DNA from: Fumia xinanensis | Lineage (GTDB): Bacteria > Bacillota > Clostridia > Oscillospirales > Ruminococcaceae | Reading direction: 5' to 3' | Assembly: GCF_014384905.1 (NCBI RefSeq) | Contig: NZ_JACRSV010000003.1 | Coordinates: forward strand, 248,001 to 312,000 | Length of the DNA: 64,000 nucleotides | Shown: in pieces, positions 50,683-59,882 of the stretch | Position numbering within the stretch: position 1 is the first letter of the stretch | How the letters are laid out: the number at the start of each line of letters is the position of its first letter | Notes under the pieces: generated by a model | What the model was told of the DNA's origin: nothing | Databases searched by the model: none | The model's input: the letters and a program-made list of their open reading frames with translations, nothing else | Made by a program: the position numbers and the translations under genes

Positions 50683-52188
50683 ATGGCAATCAATTTCCTC
50701 TATCCAGATTATGAAGTGATCCGAAATTACGACCGCTGCATCGCCTGCCGGGTCTGCGAACGGCAATGCGCCAACGAAGTACATCAGTACGACCCCGACA
50801 CCGGGCGGATGACGGCGGACGAGAGCAAATGCGTCAACTGCCATCGCTGCGTCTCCCTCTGTCCGACGCGGGCGCTTAAAATCGTCAAAACCGATCATAC
50901 TTTTAAGGAAAATGCCAACTGGTCCGGTCAGACGATTCAAGAAGTCTATCGGCAGGCGGGTTCTGGCGGGGTACTGCTTTCCTCTATGGGCAATCCCAAG
51001 GAATATCCAGTCTACTGGGACAAAATCCTCATCAACGCCTCTCAGGTGACGAATCCATCTATCGACCCCCTGCGGGAACCCATGGAAACGAGGGTGTATC
51101 TGGGCAAGAAGCCTGAAGGTATCGAGCGGGATAAAAACGGAAAAATTATCAATAATTTGACCCCTCAATTGAAACTCAACACCCCCATTATGTTTTCCGC
51201 TATGAGCTACGGCTCTATCAGTTATAACGCCCACGCGAGCCTGGCCAGGGCGGCGGAACAACTTGGCATTTACTACAACACCGGCGAAGGCGGCCTTCAT
51301 AAAGATTTCTACCAATACGGCCCCAACACCATTGTCCAGGTGGCTTCCGGACGCTTCGGCGTTTACAAGGATTATCTGGAAGCGGGAGCGGCCATCGAAA
51401 TTAAGATGGGCCAGGGGGCTAAGCCCGGCATCGGCGGGCATTTGCCTGGTGCAAAGGTGGGCGAGGACGTGTCCAAGACCAGGATGATCCCTCTCCACTC
51501 TGATGCCATTTCCCCGGCACCACACCACGACATTTATTCCATCGAGGATTTACGACAACTGGTATTTTCCTTAAAAGAAGCGACAGAATATAAAAAACCC
51601 ATTATCGTTAAAATCGCGGCGGTTCACAACGTGGCGGCTATTGCCAGCGGCGTTGCCCGCAGCGGAGCCGACATCATCGCCATCGACGGGTTCAGAGGCG
51701 GAACAGGTGCCGCTCCGACCCGCATACGCGACAACGTAGGCATTCCCATTGAGCTCGCCCTGGCGAGCGTTGACCAGCGGCTCCGGGATGAGGGAATCCG
51801 CGACCAGGTGTCCGTCGTCGTAGGGGGAAGTATCCGCAGCAGCGCCGACGTAGTAAAGGCTATCGCTTTGGGAGCGGATGCCTGCTACATTGCGACCAGC
51901 GCACTCCTAGCTCTTGGATGCCACCTCTGCCGTAGCTGCCAGAGCGGCAAATGCAACTGGGGGATCGCGACCCAGCGGCCTGATCTGGTGCGGCGGCTCA
52001 ATCCCGACATCGGTTCGGAGCGGCTTATCAATCTCATCACCGCCTGGGATCACGAAATCAAGGAAATGATGGGCGGCATGGGTATCAATTCTATCGAGGC
52101 CCTCAAGGGAAACCGCTTGATGCTCCGTGGCATTGGCCTGGGCGACAGAGAGCTTTCTATACTCGGCATCAAACACGCGGGAGAATAA
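50683..52188 (+). CDS. glutamate synthase FMN domain with 4Fe-4S clusters
   Basis: The 501-residue protein begins with a two-cluster ferredoxin module (CIACRVCERQC and CVNCHRCVSLCP, about 19-65) and continues as the GltB central/FMN barrel, with FSAMSYGSISYNAH, TGEGGLHKDF, IKMGQGAKPGIGGHLPG, IAIDGFRGGTGAAP and GADACYIATSALLALGCHLC for FMN and the 3Fe-4S cluster. It adds ammonia to 2-oxoglutarate with electrons from ferredoxin or the partner subunits. This is the archaeal or Thermotoga-like split arrangement. Confidence 0.92.
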   Translation: MAINFLYPDYEVIRNYDRCIACRVCERQCANEVHQYDPDTGRMTADESKCVNCHRCVSLCPTRALKIVKTDHTFKENANWSGQTIQEVYRQAGSGGVLLSSMGNPKEYPVYWDKILINASQVTNPSIDPLREPMETRVYLGKKPEGIERDKNGKIINNLTPQLKLNTPIMFSAMSYGSISYNAHASLARAAEQLGIYYNTGEGGLHKDFYQYGPNTIVQVASGRFGVYKDYLEAGAAIEIKMGQGAKPGIGGHLPGAKVGEDVSKTRMIPLHSDAISPAPHHDIYSIEDLRQLVFSLKEATEYKKPIIVKIAAVHNVAAIASGVARSGADIIAIDGFRGGTGAAPTRIRDNVGIPIELALASVDQRLRDEGIRDQVSVVVGGSIRSSADVVKAIALGADACYIATSALLALGCHLCRSCQSGKCNWGIATQRPDLVRRLNPDIGSERLINLITAWDHEIKEMMGGMGINSIEALKGNRLMLRGIGLGDRELSILGIKHAGE

Positions 52189-52215
52189 TTTTAGTCTGAA
52201 AGAGGAGAAGAAAAC

Positions 52216-53487
52216 ATGTTAACAGCCATTGTGGGGATTAACTGGGGCGACGAAGGCAAGGGCAGAATGGTGGATCTCTTTTCGGAAAAATACGACATTG
52301 TGGCCCGCTATCAGGGCGGGAACAACGCTGGACACACCGTTGTCAATGATCGGGGCAAGTTTATTTTAAATCTACTGCCCTCTGGAATTTTGCGGGAGGA
52401 AGTCACAAATGTCATGGGAACCGGCATGGTCATCGATTTGGAGCACTTAAGCGGCGAAATCGGCAGACTCCGGGAGGCAGGGGTGCAGATTTCCCCCGAA
52501 AGTTTAAAAATAAGCGACAGAGCCGTTATCTGTATGCCCTACCACAAACTTCTGGATGTTTTGGAAGAAGAACGGCTGGGCGATGCCAAATTTGGCTCGA
52601 CGAGACGGGGCATCTCCCCGGTATACGGCGACAAATACATGAAAAAATGCCTGCGGATGGGGGATTTGCTGGATAGAGATTCTTATGCAGAGGCTCTCAA
52701 GGGGATCCTCGCCTGGAAAAATTTGACCATCACCGGGGTGTACGGGGCAAATCCCACGGATTACGATGAGATGCTCAGCTGGCTGGATAAGTACGCTGAG
52801 GAATTCAAGGACTATATCTGCGACACCGGTGTTTATCTGAACGAGGCAGCATCGGAAGGAAAAAACATCATGTTTGAAGCACAGCTTGGCGCCCTGCGCG
52901 ACATCGATTTCGGCATCTGCCCCTTTACCTCTTCTTCCCCCACCATTGCCGCTTATGCCCCTATCGGCGCAGGAATCCCCAATTGGAAGCTCACCAATAC
53001 CATCGGCATCATGAAAGCCTACTCCACCTGTGTGGGAGAGGGCCCCTTTACAGCAGAAATGTTTGGGGACGAGGCGGAGAAGCTCCGTGCGGCAGGCGGC
53101 GAATACGGTGCAGCCACCGGACGTCCCAGGAGGGTTGGTCCCTTTGACGTAGTGGCCTCCAAATACGGCGTGCGGGTTCAGGGCTGCGACGAATTGGCCC
53201 TGACCAAGCTGGACGTACTCTCCTATATGGAGAAAATTCCCGTCTGTACCGCTTATGAACTGGATGGACAGATTGTACACGAGTTTCCCTATGGCTCGAA
53301 GCTTGACCGGGCAAAACCGGTGGTGGAATATTTCGCTGGCTGGAACTGCGATGTATCCAAATGCCGCAAACCGGAGGAGCTGCCGGAGGCGGCAAAAAAA
53401 TATATCGCCTATCTGGAAAAAGCGGTTGGATGCAAGATCAAATACGTGTCGGTGGGCGCCGCCCGCGATGAATACATTGTTCTTTAG
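52216..53487 (+). CDS. purA: adenylosuccinate synthetase
   Basis: The 423-residue protein has the GTP loop GINWGDEGKGRMVD at the N terminus, GGNNAGHTVV, STRRGISPVYGDK and the C-terminal GRPRRVGPFD motif. It joins IMP and aspartate to form adenylosuccinate. It is unusual to find purA between glutamate synthase domain genes: it lies 27 bases after the FMN domain gene and 9 bases before the Fe-S gene, all in one direction. Confidence 0.97.
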   Translation: MLTAIVGINWGDEGKGRMVDLFSEKYDIVARYQGGNNAGHTVVNDRGKFILNLLPSGILREEVTNVMGTGMVIDLEHLSGEIGRLREAGVQISPESLKISDRAVICMPYHKLLDVLEEERLGDAKFGSTRRGISPVYGDKYMKKCLRMGDLLDRDSYAEALKGILAWKNLTITGVYGANPTDYDEMLSWLDKYAEEFKDYICDTGVYLNEAASEGKNIMFEAQLGALRDIDFGICPFTSSSPTIAAYAPIGAGIPNWKLTNTIGIMKAYSTCVGEGPFTAEMFGDEAEKLRAAGGEYGAATGRPRRVGPFDVVASKYGVRVQGCDELALTKLDVLSYMEKIPVCTAYELDGQIVHEFPYGSKLDRAKPVVEYFAGWNCDVSKCRKPEELPEAAKKYIAYLEKAVGCKIKYVSVGAARDEYIVL

Positions 53488-53496
53488 GTGATTGCC

Positions 53497-53934
53497 ATGA
53501 AAAAAGTTTACGTAGAAGAAAAATGGTGCCTGGGGTGCCATTTATGCGAATACAACTGCGCTTTTGCCAACTCCGGCTGTTCAGATATGGTTAAGGCCCT
53601 CAAGGGCATTGAAATCAACCCCCGCATCCGCATCGAAGAAAAAGGAGACGTTCATTTTGCCGTGAGCTGCCGCCACTGTGAAGAACCTCTCTGCGTAAAA
53701 GGGTGTATTTCCGGTGCACTTTCTGTCAAAAACGGGGCAGTCTTTGTGGACCAGGAGAAATGTGTGGGGTGCTACACCTGTATCCTCAGTTGTCCTTATG
53801 GCGCCATTATGCCCGCTGAAAACGGTGTGGTGCAGAAATGTGAACTCTGTATCGCAAACAGCTGCGGTGCGCCCGCCTGCGTGGCCGGATGCCCTAACAA
53901 CGCTATTATTTTTACAGAGGAGGCAGGAGCATGA
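53497..53934 (+). CDS. multi-cluster ferredoxin-type subunit
   Basis: The 145-residue protein has four cysteine groups: CLGCHLCEYNC, CRHCEEPLCVKGC, CVGCYTCILSCPYGA and CELCIANSCGAPACVAGCP, typical of DMSO-reductase HycB-type electron-transfer subunits with up to four 4Fe-4S clusters. It should carry electrons between the FAD oxidoreductase and glutamate synthase. The ATG at 53497 has GGTGAT ahead; it ends overlapping the oxidoreductase start by 4 bases. Confidence 0.9.
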   Translation: MKKVYVEEKWCLGCHLCEYNCAFANSGCSDMVKALKGIEINPRIRIEEKGDVHFAVSCRHCEEPLCVKGCISGALSVKNGAVFVDQEKCVGCYTCILSCPYGAIMPAENGVVQKCELCIANSCGAPACVAGCPNNAIIFTEEAGA

Positions 53935-55154
53935 ATTACGTTATAATCGGAAATTCCACTGCCGCCATCGGCTGCGTCGAAGGAATTCGGCAGATGGACA
54001 AAGAAAGCAACATCATTCTGATTTCCAGCGAATCTTATCACACCTACTCCCGTCCGCTTATTTCCTACCTCCTTTATGGCAAGACCGACGAAGAGCGAAT
54101 GAAATATCGTCCTGACAGCTTCTACAAAGATAATGGCTGCACTCTGCTGACGGGAAAAACGGTTGTGTCCATTGATCCGAAAGGGAAAAGCGTTTTGTTG
54201 GACAACGGAGAGAAAATCCCATACGATAAACTGCTCGTTGCCACCGGCTCTTGTCCCTTCATTCCTCCTATCGAAGGGTTGGAGAGGGTGACAAAAAAAT
54301 TTACCTTTATGTCGTTGGACGACGCCAAAGCTTTGAAAAAAACTCTGTCGCCTGAGAGCAAGGTAATGATTATGGGTGCGGGGCTCATCGGCCTGAAATG
54401 CGCCGAGGGGATCGCCCATTTGGTAAAATCCATTACGGTAGTGGACTTGGCGGACCGTATTCTTCCGTCGGTTTTGGATCAGGAGGGTGCCGCTATCGTC
54501 CAAAAACACCTAGAGAAGAATATTTCTTTTATCCTCTCCGACTGCGTCCAGTCCTTTGAACCAAATCAGGCTGCTTTGGTCAGCGGTAAAAAAGTGCCTT
54601 TTGACGTGCTGGTGGTAGCGGTGGGTGTCCGGCCCAACACAAATCTTGTATCCGACGCAGGTGGCGAAGTGAACCGAGGCATTGTTATTAACGGCAAATG
54701 TGAAACCAGCTTGTGTGACGTCTACGCCGCCGGCGATTGCGTTGAAAGTCACGACATCACCATTGATGAAAATCGTATCCTTGCCCTTTTGCCTAACGCC
54801 TACATACAGGGTGAGACGGCTGGAATCAACATGGCCGGCGGGGAAAAGTCCTACGACAGCGCCATTCCTATGAACGCAGTAGGATTCTTCGGGCTGCACG
54901 TCATTACGGCGGGCAGTTACGACGGCGAGGAAACCATCGTTTCCGATGGCAGACGGTACAAAAAACTTTTAGTTAAAGACGGACTTTTAAAAGGCTATAT
55001 AATGGTGGGCGACGTGGGCCGGGCCGGTATCTATACGAGCCTTATCCGCAATCAGACGCCGCTGGATACGATCGACTTTGAACTGATGAAGCAACATCCC
55101 CAGCTCATGGCGTTTTCGAGAAAAGAGCGGATAAAAATGCTGGGCGTTTCGTAA
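53931..55154 (+). CDS. FAD/NAD(P)-dependent oxidoreductase
   Basis: The 407-residue protein has the FAD-binding N terminus (NYVIIGNSTAAIGCVEGI), an NAD(P)-binding second Rossmann (VMIMGAGLIGLKCAEGIA) and the ATG-FAD motif VYAAGDCVESHD. It belongs to the NADH-rubredoxin/nitrite-reductase-like group. In this operon it likely feeds electrons from NAD(P)H through the Fe-S subunit to glutamate synthase (inference). Start overlaps the previous stop (ATGA). Confidence 0.9.
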   Translation: MNYVIIGNSTAAIGCVEGIRQMDKESNIILISSESYHTYSRPLISYLLYGKTDEERMKYRPDSFYKDNGCTLLTGKTVVSIDPKGKSVLLDNGEKIPYDKLLVATGSCPFIPPIEGLERVTKKFTFMSLDDAKALKKTLSPESKVMIMGAGLIGLKCAEGIAHLVKSITVVDLADRILPSVLDQEGAAIVQKHLEKNISFILSDCVQSFEPNQAALVSGKKVPFDVLVVAVGVRPNTNLVSDAGGEVNRGIVINGKCETSLCDVYAAGDCVESHDITIDENRILALLPNAYIQGETAGINMAGGEKSYDSAIPMNAVGFFGLHVITAGSYDGEETIVSDGRRYKKLLVKDGLLKGYIMVGDVGRAGIYTSLIRNQTPLDTIDFELMKQHPQLMAFSRKERIKMLGVS

Positions 55155-55173
55155 ACAAAAGGGGGCTCAAACG

Positions 55174-55896
55174 ATGAATATTGTTGCAGACGATATGCAT
55201 TTTAGGGATTTGAATGAAAAAATTCGCAATACAAAAGATACAAAAATCCGTATCAAAAGCTGTGTCGGCCAGAGATACATCGGCAGCGGTTTGAACGGCA
55301 AGGAAATCGTAATTGAAGGGATTCCCGGCAACGCTTTGGGCGCTTATTTGAATGGAAGCGTCATTCGAACCACTGGAAATGTCCAGGATGCCACGGGCGA
55401 CACTATGAACGGCGGCGCCATCTACGTCCACGGTTCCTCCGGCGACGCCACAGGCTATGCCATGCGGGGCGGTAAGATTTTTGTCAAGGGGGACACCGGC
55501 TACCGGACCGGCATCCATATCAAAGCCTACGAAGAGCACAAGCCTACTATTATCATCGGCGGCGCTGCGGGGAGCTTTCTTGGCGAGTACCAGGCGGGTG
55601 GAAATATTGTGGTTTTGGGCTTGAACAGCGGCGGAAAGCCGCCGGTGGGATATTTTTGCGGCACCGGGATGCACGGCGGAAAAATTTATTTGCGGTGTGA
55701 TACCCTTCCGCAGGATCTTCCGGCCCAGGTGTCCGCTCGGGACGCTACAGCGGAGGATATGGAGGAGATAGACAGTGATTTGAGCGAATTTTGCAAGGAG
55801 TTCCAGTTGGACAAAAAGAAAATCCTCAAAAATCACTTTTTTGTCCTGACCGCCAATACAAAAAATCCATATAAACAGCTTTATACTCAGAATTAG
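55174..55896 (+). CDS. glutamate synthase GXGXG domain protein
   Basis: This 240-residue protein is the separate C-terminal GltB domain: a right-handed beta helix with repeated GxxGxx motifs (GQRYIGSGLNGKEIVIEG, ALGAYLNGSVIRTTGNV, GDTMNGGAIYVHGSSG, GYAMRGGKIFVKGD). It completes the set of three split GltB domain genes. It starts 19 bases after the oxidoreductase gene. It ends in TAG. Confidence 0.92.
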   Translation: MNIVADDMHFRDLNEKIRNTKDTKIRIKSCVGQRYIGSGLNGKEIVIEGIPGNALGAYLNGSVIRTTGNVQDATGDTMNGGAIYVHGSSGDATGYAMRGGKIFVKGDTGYRTGIHIKAYEEHKPTIIIGGAAGSFLGEYQAGGNIVVLGLNSGGKPPVGYFCGTGMHGGKIYLRCDTLPQDLPAQVSARDATAEDMEEIDSDLSEFCKEFQLDKKKILKNHFFVLTANTKNPYKQLYTQN

Positions 55897-55902
55897 TTGG
55901 TG

Positions 55903-55943
55903 TATAATAGCTTATAAGTATATACCGCTATTTTGCGTAAGGA
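55903..55943 (+). promoter_or_regulatory. candidate internal promoter and hairpin before glnA
   Basis: A TATAAT (55903-55908) lies 45 bases before the glnA start, with only a weak -35 match. Immediately after it AATAGC and GCTATT (55907-55912 and 55930-55935) form a hairpin with a loop of 17 bases, not a hexaloop. Confidence 0.4.
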
Positions 55944-55952
55944 GGCAATTTT

Positions 55953-57278
55953 ATGGGAGACTACACCATGTCAGAAGTTCTAGAATTTGTCGAGGAAAAT
56001 GATGTAAAGTTTATACGCTTAGCATTCTGCGACATTTTCGGCAGACAGAAAAATGTGTCTATCACCCCCAGTGAGCTGCGCCGGGCTTTTGATAAGGGCG
56101 TTTCCTTCGACGCTTCTGCTATTGACGGCTTTTTTTCAGTCGACCAGTCCGATCTGTTTTTAGTACCCGACCCAGCAACCCTTTCGGTATTGCCGTGGCG
56201 GCCTTCCCAGGGGCGAGTGGTTCGATTTTTCTGCGACATCAAAAACCCCGACGGGACATCTTTTATAGGCGACGGGCGGCAGATTCTGCGTCGGGTGGTG
56301 GAAAAGTGCTCCCAAAAGGGCCTTGCTTGCAAAGTCGGCGCTGAGAGCGAATTTTATCTATTCTTGGAGGACGATAAAGGCGAACCTACCCATGTTCCTT
56401 TTGACCGGGCAGGCTACTGCGACATCGCGCCTTTGGATAAAGGGGAAAACGTGCGGCGAGAAATCTGCCTGACCTTGGAGGAAATGGGTATCACGGCAGA
56501 GAGTTCCCACCACGAGCAGGGCCCCGGGCAGAACGAAATAGACTTTCGATACAGCGGCGCGCTGACGGCGGCGGACGATTTTATCACTTACCAGTCAGTG
56601 GTGCGCACCATCGCGGGGCGGAGCGGGCTATATGCATCCTTTATGCCTAAGCCCATCGCAAACCAAAGCGGAAGCGGGCTCCACGTGAACCTGTCCCTTT
56701 ATAAAAACGGGCGTAATGTTTTTCAGGATTTGCTGCGGGGTGTCCCCTCCGAGGCGGAGGGGTTTATCGCCGGGATTCTAAACCGCGTCAGCGAGTGCAC
56801 TGCTTTTTTAAATCCCCTCACCAATTCTTATGAGCGTTTGGGAAAATGCAAAGCACCCCGGTATATCACTTGGTCCAAGGGAAACCGGTCACAGCTCATT
56901 CGCATCCCTCTGGCATCCTATGACTCTGAGCGGTGTCGGATGGAGCTTAGATCCCCCGACGGGGCCTGCAACCCCTATTACGCTTTTGCGCTGCTGATTG
57001 CCGCGGGGCTGGAGGGAATTGAGAAGGAAATGAAACTTCCAAAACCTACAGAGCTCAACCTAATGGATGCCAGTGTGGACACGACGGGACTCCAAAGCCT
57101 GCCCAAAACCCTGGGTGAAGCGGTGGGAGCGGCGAGGCGGAGCGAATTTTTAAAGGAAGTGCTTCCCACGGATGTCATAGAGAAATTTCTTGCGGCAAAA
57201 CAGAGGGAATGGGAAGAGGTAAACGGTTCCCCCGATTCTCACGAGGCGGAAAATCAATTGTATTTTGGGCAGATATAA
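55953..57278 (+). CDS. glnA: type I glutamine synthetase
   Basis: The 441-residue protein has the GSI pattern: DGSSI-like FDASAIDGFFSVDQSDL, GAESEFYLF, HHEQGPGQNEIDF, PKPIANQSGSGLHVNLSL with the metal-binding and ATP loops, and NPYYAFALLIAAGLEGIE. It makes glutamine from glutamate and ammonia. The GGAGG site is 7 bases before the ATG. With GSIII at 43294 the organism has two glutamine synthetases in one region. The adenylylation loop of proteobacterial GS is not evident. Confidence 0.95.
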   Translation: MGDYTMSEVLEFVEENDVKFIRLAFCDIFGRQKNVSITPSELRRAFDKGVSFDASAIDGFFSVDQSDLFLVPDPATLSVLPWRPSQGRVVRFFCDIKNPDGTSFIGDGRQILRRVVEKCSQKGLACKVGAESEFYLFLEDDKGEPTHVPFDRAGYCDIAPLDKGENVRREICLTLEEMGITAESSHHEQGPGQNEIDFRYSGALTAADDFITYQSVVRTIAGRSGLYASFMPKPIANQSGSGLHVNLSLYKNGRNVFQDLLRGVPSEAEGFIAGILNRVSECTAFLNPLTNSYERLGKCKAPRYITWSKGNRSQLIRIPLASYDSERCRMELRSPDGACNPYYAFALLIAAGLEGIEKEMKLPKPTELNLMDASVDTTGLQSLPKTLGEAVGAARRSEFLKEVLPTDVIEKFLAAKQREWEEVNGSPDSHEAENQLYFGQI

Positions 57279-57290
57279 GTAGCGGAGGCG

Positions 57291-57869
57291 GTGACAGAAG
57301 TGGAAAAGGTTCTTATCGTTTCCAGCACCCCCAAAGCGACGGAGCATCTGACAAAAATGCTCCAGATGAACCGGTATTCCCGCATCGTCGCGGCAATGAG
57401 CGGAAGCGAGGCACGGCGGATGATGCTGGACGACGGATATGACATCGTCATCATCAACACCCCCCTTCCCGACGAATTCGGGGCAGAACTGGCGGTCAAC
57501 CTCTCCGAAACCACCTCCTGCGGCGTGTTGATGCTGGTGAAAGTGGACCGGGCGGACGACGTGTTCAGCAAGGTGGAGGATTTTGGGGTTTTCGTGGTGG
57601 AAAAGCCCATGAATACAGCCATGTTCTATCAGGCCATAAAGCTGATTTCCGCTTCCCGCAGAAGGATACTGGGACTCAAAAATGAGAATGTCCGCTTACA
57701 AAAGAAAATAGAAGAAATAAGATTGGTGGATCGGGCAAAGTGCGCCCTTATTGAGTATTTGGGTATGACAGAAGCCCAAGCTCATCGCCACATCGAAAAA
57801 CAGGCCATGGATCTGAGAATGACCCGGAGGGAAGTGGCACAGGGGATTTTGCAGACCTATGAAAGCTAA
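57291..57869 (+). CDS. ANTAR-domain RNA-binding response regulator
   Basis: The 192-residue protein has an N-terminal pseudo-receiver domain (VEKVLIVSSTPKATEHLTKML; the phospho-acceptor position reads IVIINTPLPDEF, so the usual Asp is replaced) and a helical C-terminal ANTAR domain at about 130-190 (IRLVDRAKCALIEYLGMTEA then MTRREVAQGIL). ANTAR proteins bind paired hexaloop hairpins in leader RNAs and block terminators, often for nitrogen genes. Its likely targets are the two AAAGGC hexaloop leaders in this window. GTG is the predicted start, with an alternative GTG at 57300; GGAGG spacing is odd for both. Confidence 0.88.
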   Translation: MTEVEKVLIVSSTPKATEHLTKMLQMNRYSRIVAAMSGSEARRMMLDDGYDIVIINTPLPDEFGAELAVNLSETTSCGVLMLVKVDRADDVFSKVEDFGVFVVEKPMNTAMFYQAIKLISASRRRILGLKNENVRLQKKIEEIRLVDRAKCALIEYLGMTEAQAHRHIEKQAMDLRMTRREVAQGILQTYES

Positions 57870-57891
57870 GGGATAGAAAGGAGCGTCTCCA

Positions 57892-58986
57892 ATGGGAAAG
57901 ACGGTTTATTTGATTCTGGAAAATGGAAGGGTATTTGAGGGCAAACGCTTTGGCCTTTCCGGCGAAGTTACCGGAGAGATCGTCTTTACCACCGGCATGT
58001 GCGGATATCTGGAGACTCTCACCGACCCCAGCTATTATGGACAAATCGTGGTGCAGACTTTTCCGCTGATCGGAAACTACGGAGTCATCCCCTCGGATTT
58101 TGAAAGCACAAAGGTCAGCATCAAAGCTTATATTGTCAGAGAATGGTGCCAGGAACCCTCCAACTACCGTAGCGAGGGCAGTCTTGACACCTTTTTTAAA
58201 GAGCAGGGGATCATCGGCATCTATGGCATCGACACCCGGGAACTGACCAAGGTTATCCGGGAAAGCGGCGTGATGAACGCCCGCATTGCGGACAGCTTGG
58301 AAGAAAAAGACAAATGGGTGGAAGCGATCCGTGACTATCGCATTGTCGATGCGGTCAATGCGGTCAGCTGTGAGCAAATTTCCGAGGAGAAAGCGGAAAA
58401 GGAACAGTACCGGGTGGTGCTCTGGGATTTCGGGGCCAAGCAGAATATCAAGCGTCAGCTGCTCAGGCGCGGTTGTACTGTCATCACGGTTCCTGGAAAA
58501 ACAACGGCGGCGGACATTCTTGCGCTGCAGCCCGACGGCGTCATGCTTTCAAACGGCCCAGGGGACCCGGCGGAAAATGTGGGAATTATCAAAGAAATCC
58601 AGAAACTCTGTGAAGCGCGGATGCCCATTTTTGGCATTTGCCTTGGGCACCAGCTTTTGGCCCTCTCTCAGGGGGGGAAGACCTTTAAGCTCAAGTACGG
58701 CCACAGGGGCGCCAATCAGCCCGTCATCGACCTCAAAACCAGACGGGTGTACATCACAAGCCAAAACCACGGCTATGCTGTATCTGGTAAGAATCTGCCC
58801 CCTCATATTCGGATTGCCTTTGAAAATGCCAACGACGGCACCTGCGAGGGAATTTCCTATCGGGATATACCGGCTTTTTCGGTCCAGTTCCACCCGGAGG
58901 CGGCGGCTGGCCCTCAGGACACGATGTTCCTGTTTGACCGGTTTTTGCAGCTGATGGACGAAAACTCTTTTCGAAAGGCGCTTTGA
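57892..58986 (+). CDS. carA: carbamoyl-phosphate synthase small subunit
   Basis: The 364-residue protein has the N-terminal CarA domain (GRVFEGKRFGLSGEVTGEIVF) and a C-terminal class I amidotransferase with GICLGHQLLAL (catalytic Cys) and VQFHPEAA. It hydrolyses glutamine to give ammonia to CarB for carbamoyl phosphate, the pyrimidine and arginine precursor. No carB follows here, so the large subunit must be elsewhere; that separation is less usual. Confidence 0.96.
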   Translation: MGKTVYLILENGRVFEGKRFGLSGEVTGEIVFTTGMCGYLETLTDPSYYGQIVVQTFPLIGNYGVIPSDFESTKVSIKAYIVREWCQEPSNYRSEGSLDTFFKEQGIIGIYGIDTRELTKVIRESGVMNARIADSLEEKDKWVEAIRDYRIVDAVNAVSCEQISEEKAEKEQYRVVLWDFGAKQNIKRQLLRRGCTVITVPGKTTAADILALQPDGVMLSNGPGDPAENVGIIKEIQKLCEARMPIFGICLGHQLLALSQGGKTFKLKYGHRGANQPVIDLKTRRVYITSQNHGYAVSGKNLPPHIRIAFENANDGTCEGISYRDIPAFSVQFHPEAAAGPQDTMFLFDRFLQLMDENSFRKAL

Positions 58987-59022
58987 TACAGGCGGAATAC
59001 AATAAATGGAAGGATTTTTGCG

Positions 59023-59862
59023 ATGAAACGGTCTTTTGTGAAAATGCAGGGCTGCGGCAACGATTATATTTACTTCGATTGTCTGGAAGAGGAGCTGCCC
59101 CAGCCGGAAAAATGGAGCCGGAAGCTTTCCGACCGGCACTTCGGTATCGGCGGGGACGGGATTGTCCTCATCTGCCCGTCGGAAACGGCGGATGCCAAAA
59201 TGCGGATGTTCAACGCCGACGGCAGCGAAGGAAAAATGTGCGGAAACGCCATCCGATGCGTGGGAAAATACCTGTATGAGAGCGGTGCGGTGCCAAAAAA
59301 GGACATGTGGATCGAGACTCTGAGCGGAATCAAGCGGCTGATTCTCACAACATCGGGCAGCCAGGTGCTTTCGGTCACGGTGGATATGGGCTCCCCCATA
59401 TTAGGAGCCAGTGAGATTCCCACCCTTTTCAACCTGGACACGGTCCTCGACCATCCGCTCAAAGTAAACGGTCAAGAGTATCGTGTCACCTGTGTTTCCA
59501 TGGGCAACCCCCACTGCGTCGTGTTTTTAAATGAGGTGGAAAGCCTTCCCATCGTAACAATTGGCCCCCAATTTGAAAATCATTCCATGTTCCCCGAGCG
59601 GATTAATACAGAGTTCATCCATGTCATCCGACGCAATGAGCTGCGGATGCGGGTCTGGGAACGGGGCAGCGGAGAAACCTGGGCCTGCGGGACGGGGGCC
59701 TGTGCCGCAGTGGTGGCGGCAGTGCTGAACGGTTATTGTGACGAAGGGGCCGATGTAACCGTTCATTTGAACGGCGGGGATTTGATTATCCGCGACGTGG
59801 GCGAGACCGTCTGGATGACCGGCGCCGCCGTCAAGGTGTTTGAGGGAACCGTTGAACTTTGA
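59023..59862 (+). CDS. dapF: diaminopimelate epimerase
   Basis: The 279-residue protein has the twin-domain DapF layout with both catalytic cysteines in context: DGSEGKMCGNAIRC near 65-78 and WACGTGACAAVVA near 222-234. It interconverts LL- and meso-diaminopimelate for lysine and peptidoglycan. It lies between carA and pyrG in the same direction. dapL, which makes its LL-substrate, is three genes further downstream. Confidence 0.96.
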   Translation: MKRSFVKMQGCGNDYIYFDCLEEELPQPEKWSRKLSDRHFGIGGDGIVLICPSETADAKMRMFNADGSEGKMCGNAIRCVGKYLYESGAVPKKDMWIETLSGIKRLILTTSGSQVLSVTVDMGSPILGASEIPTLFNLDTVLDHPLKVNGQEYRVTCVSMGNPHCVVFLNEVESLPIVTIGPQFENHSMFPERINTEFIHVIRRNELRMRVWERGSGETWACGTGACAAVVAAVLNGYCDEGADVTVHLNGGDLIIRDVGETVWMTGAAVKVFEGTVEL

Positions 59863-59882
59863 GCTGGAAAGGATGCAAGCAT

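Noticed and set aside
55903..55943. A third ANTAR-type leader before glnA
   Set aside because: The hairpin there has a long loop, lacks the AnnGnn hexaloop and does not overlap a terminator.
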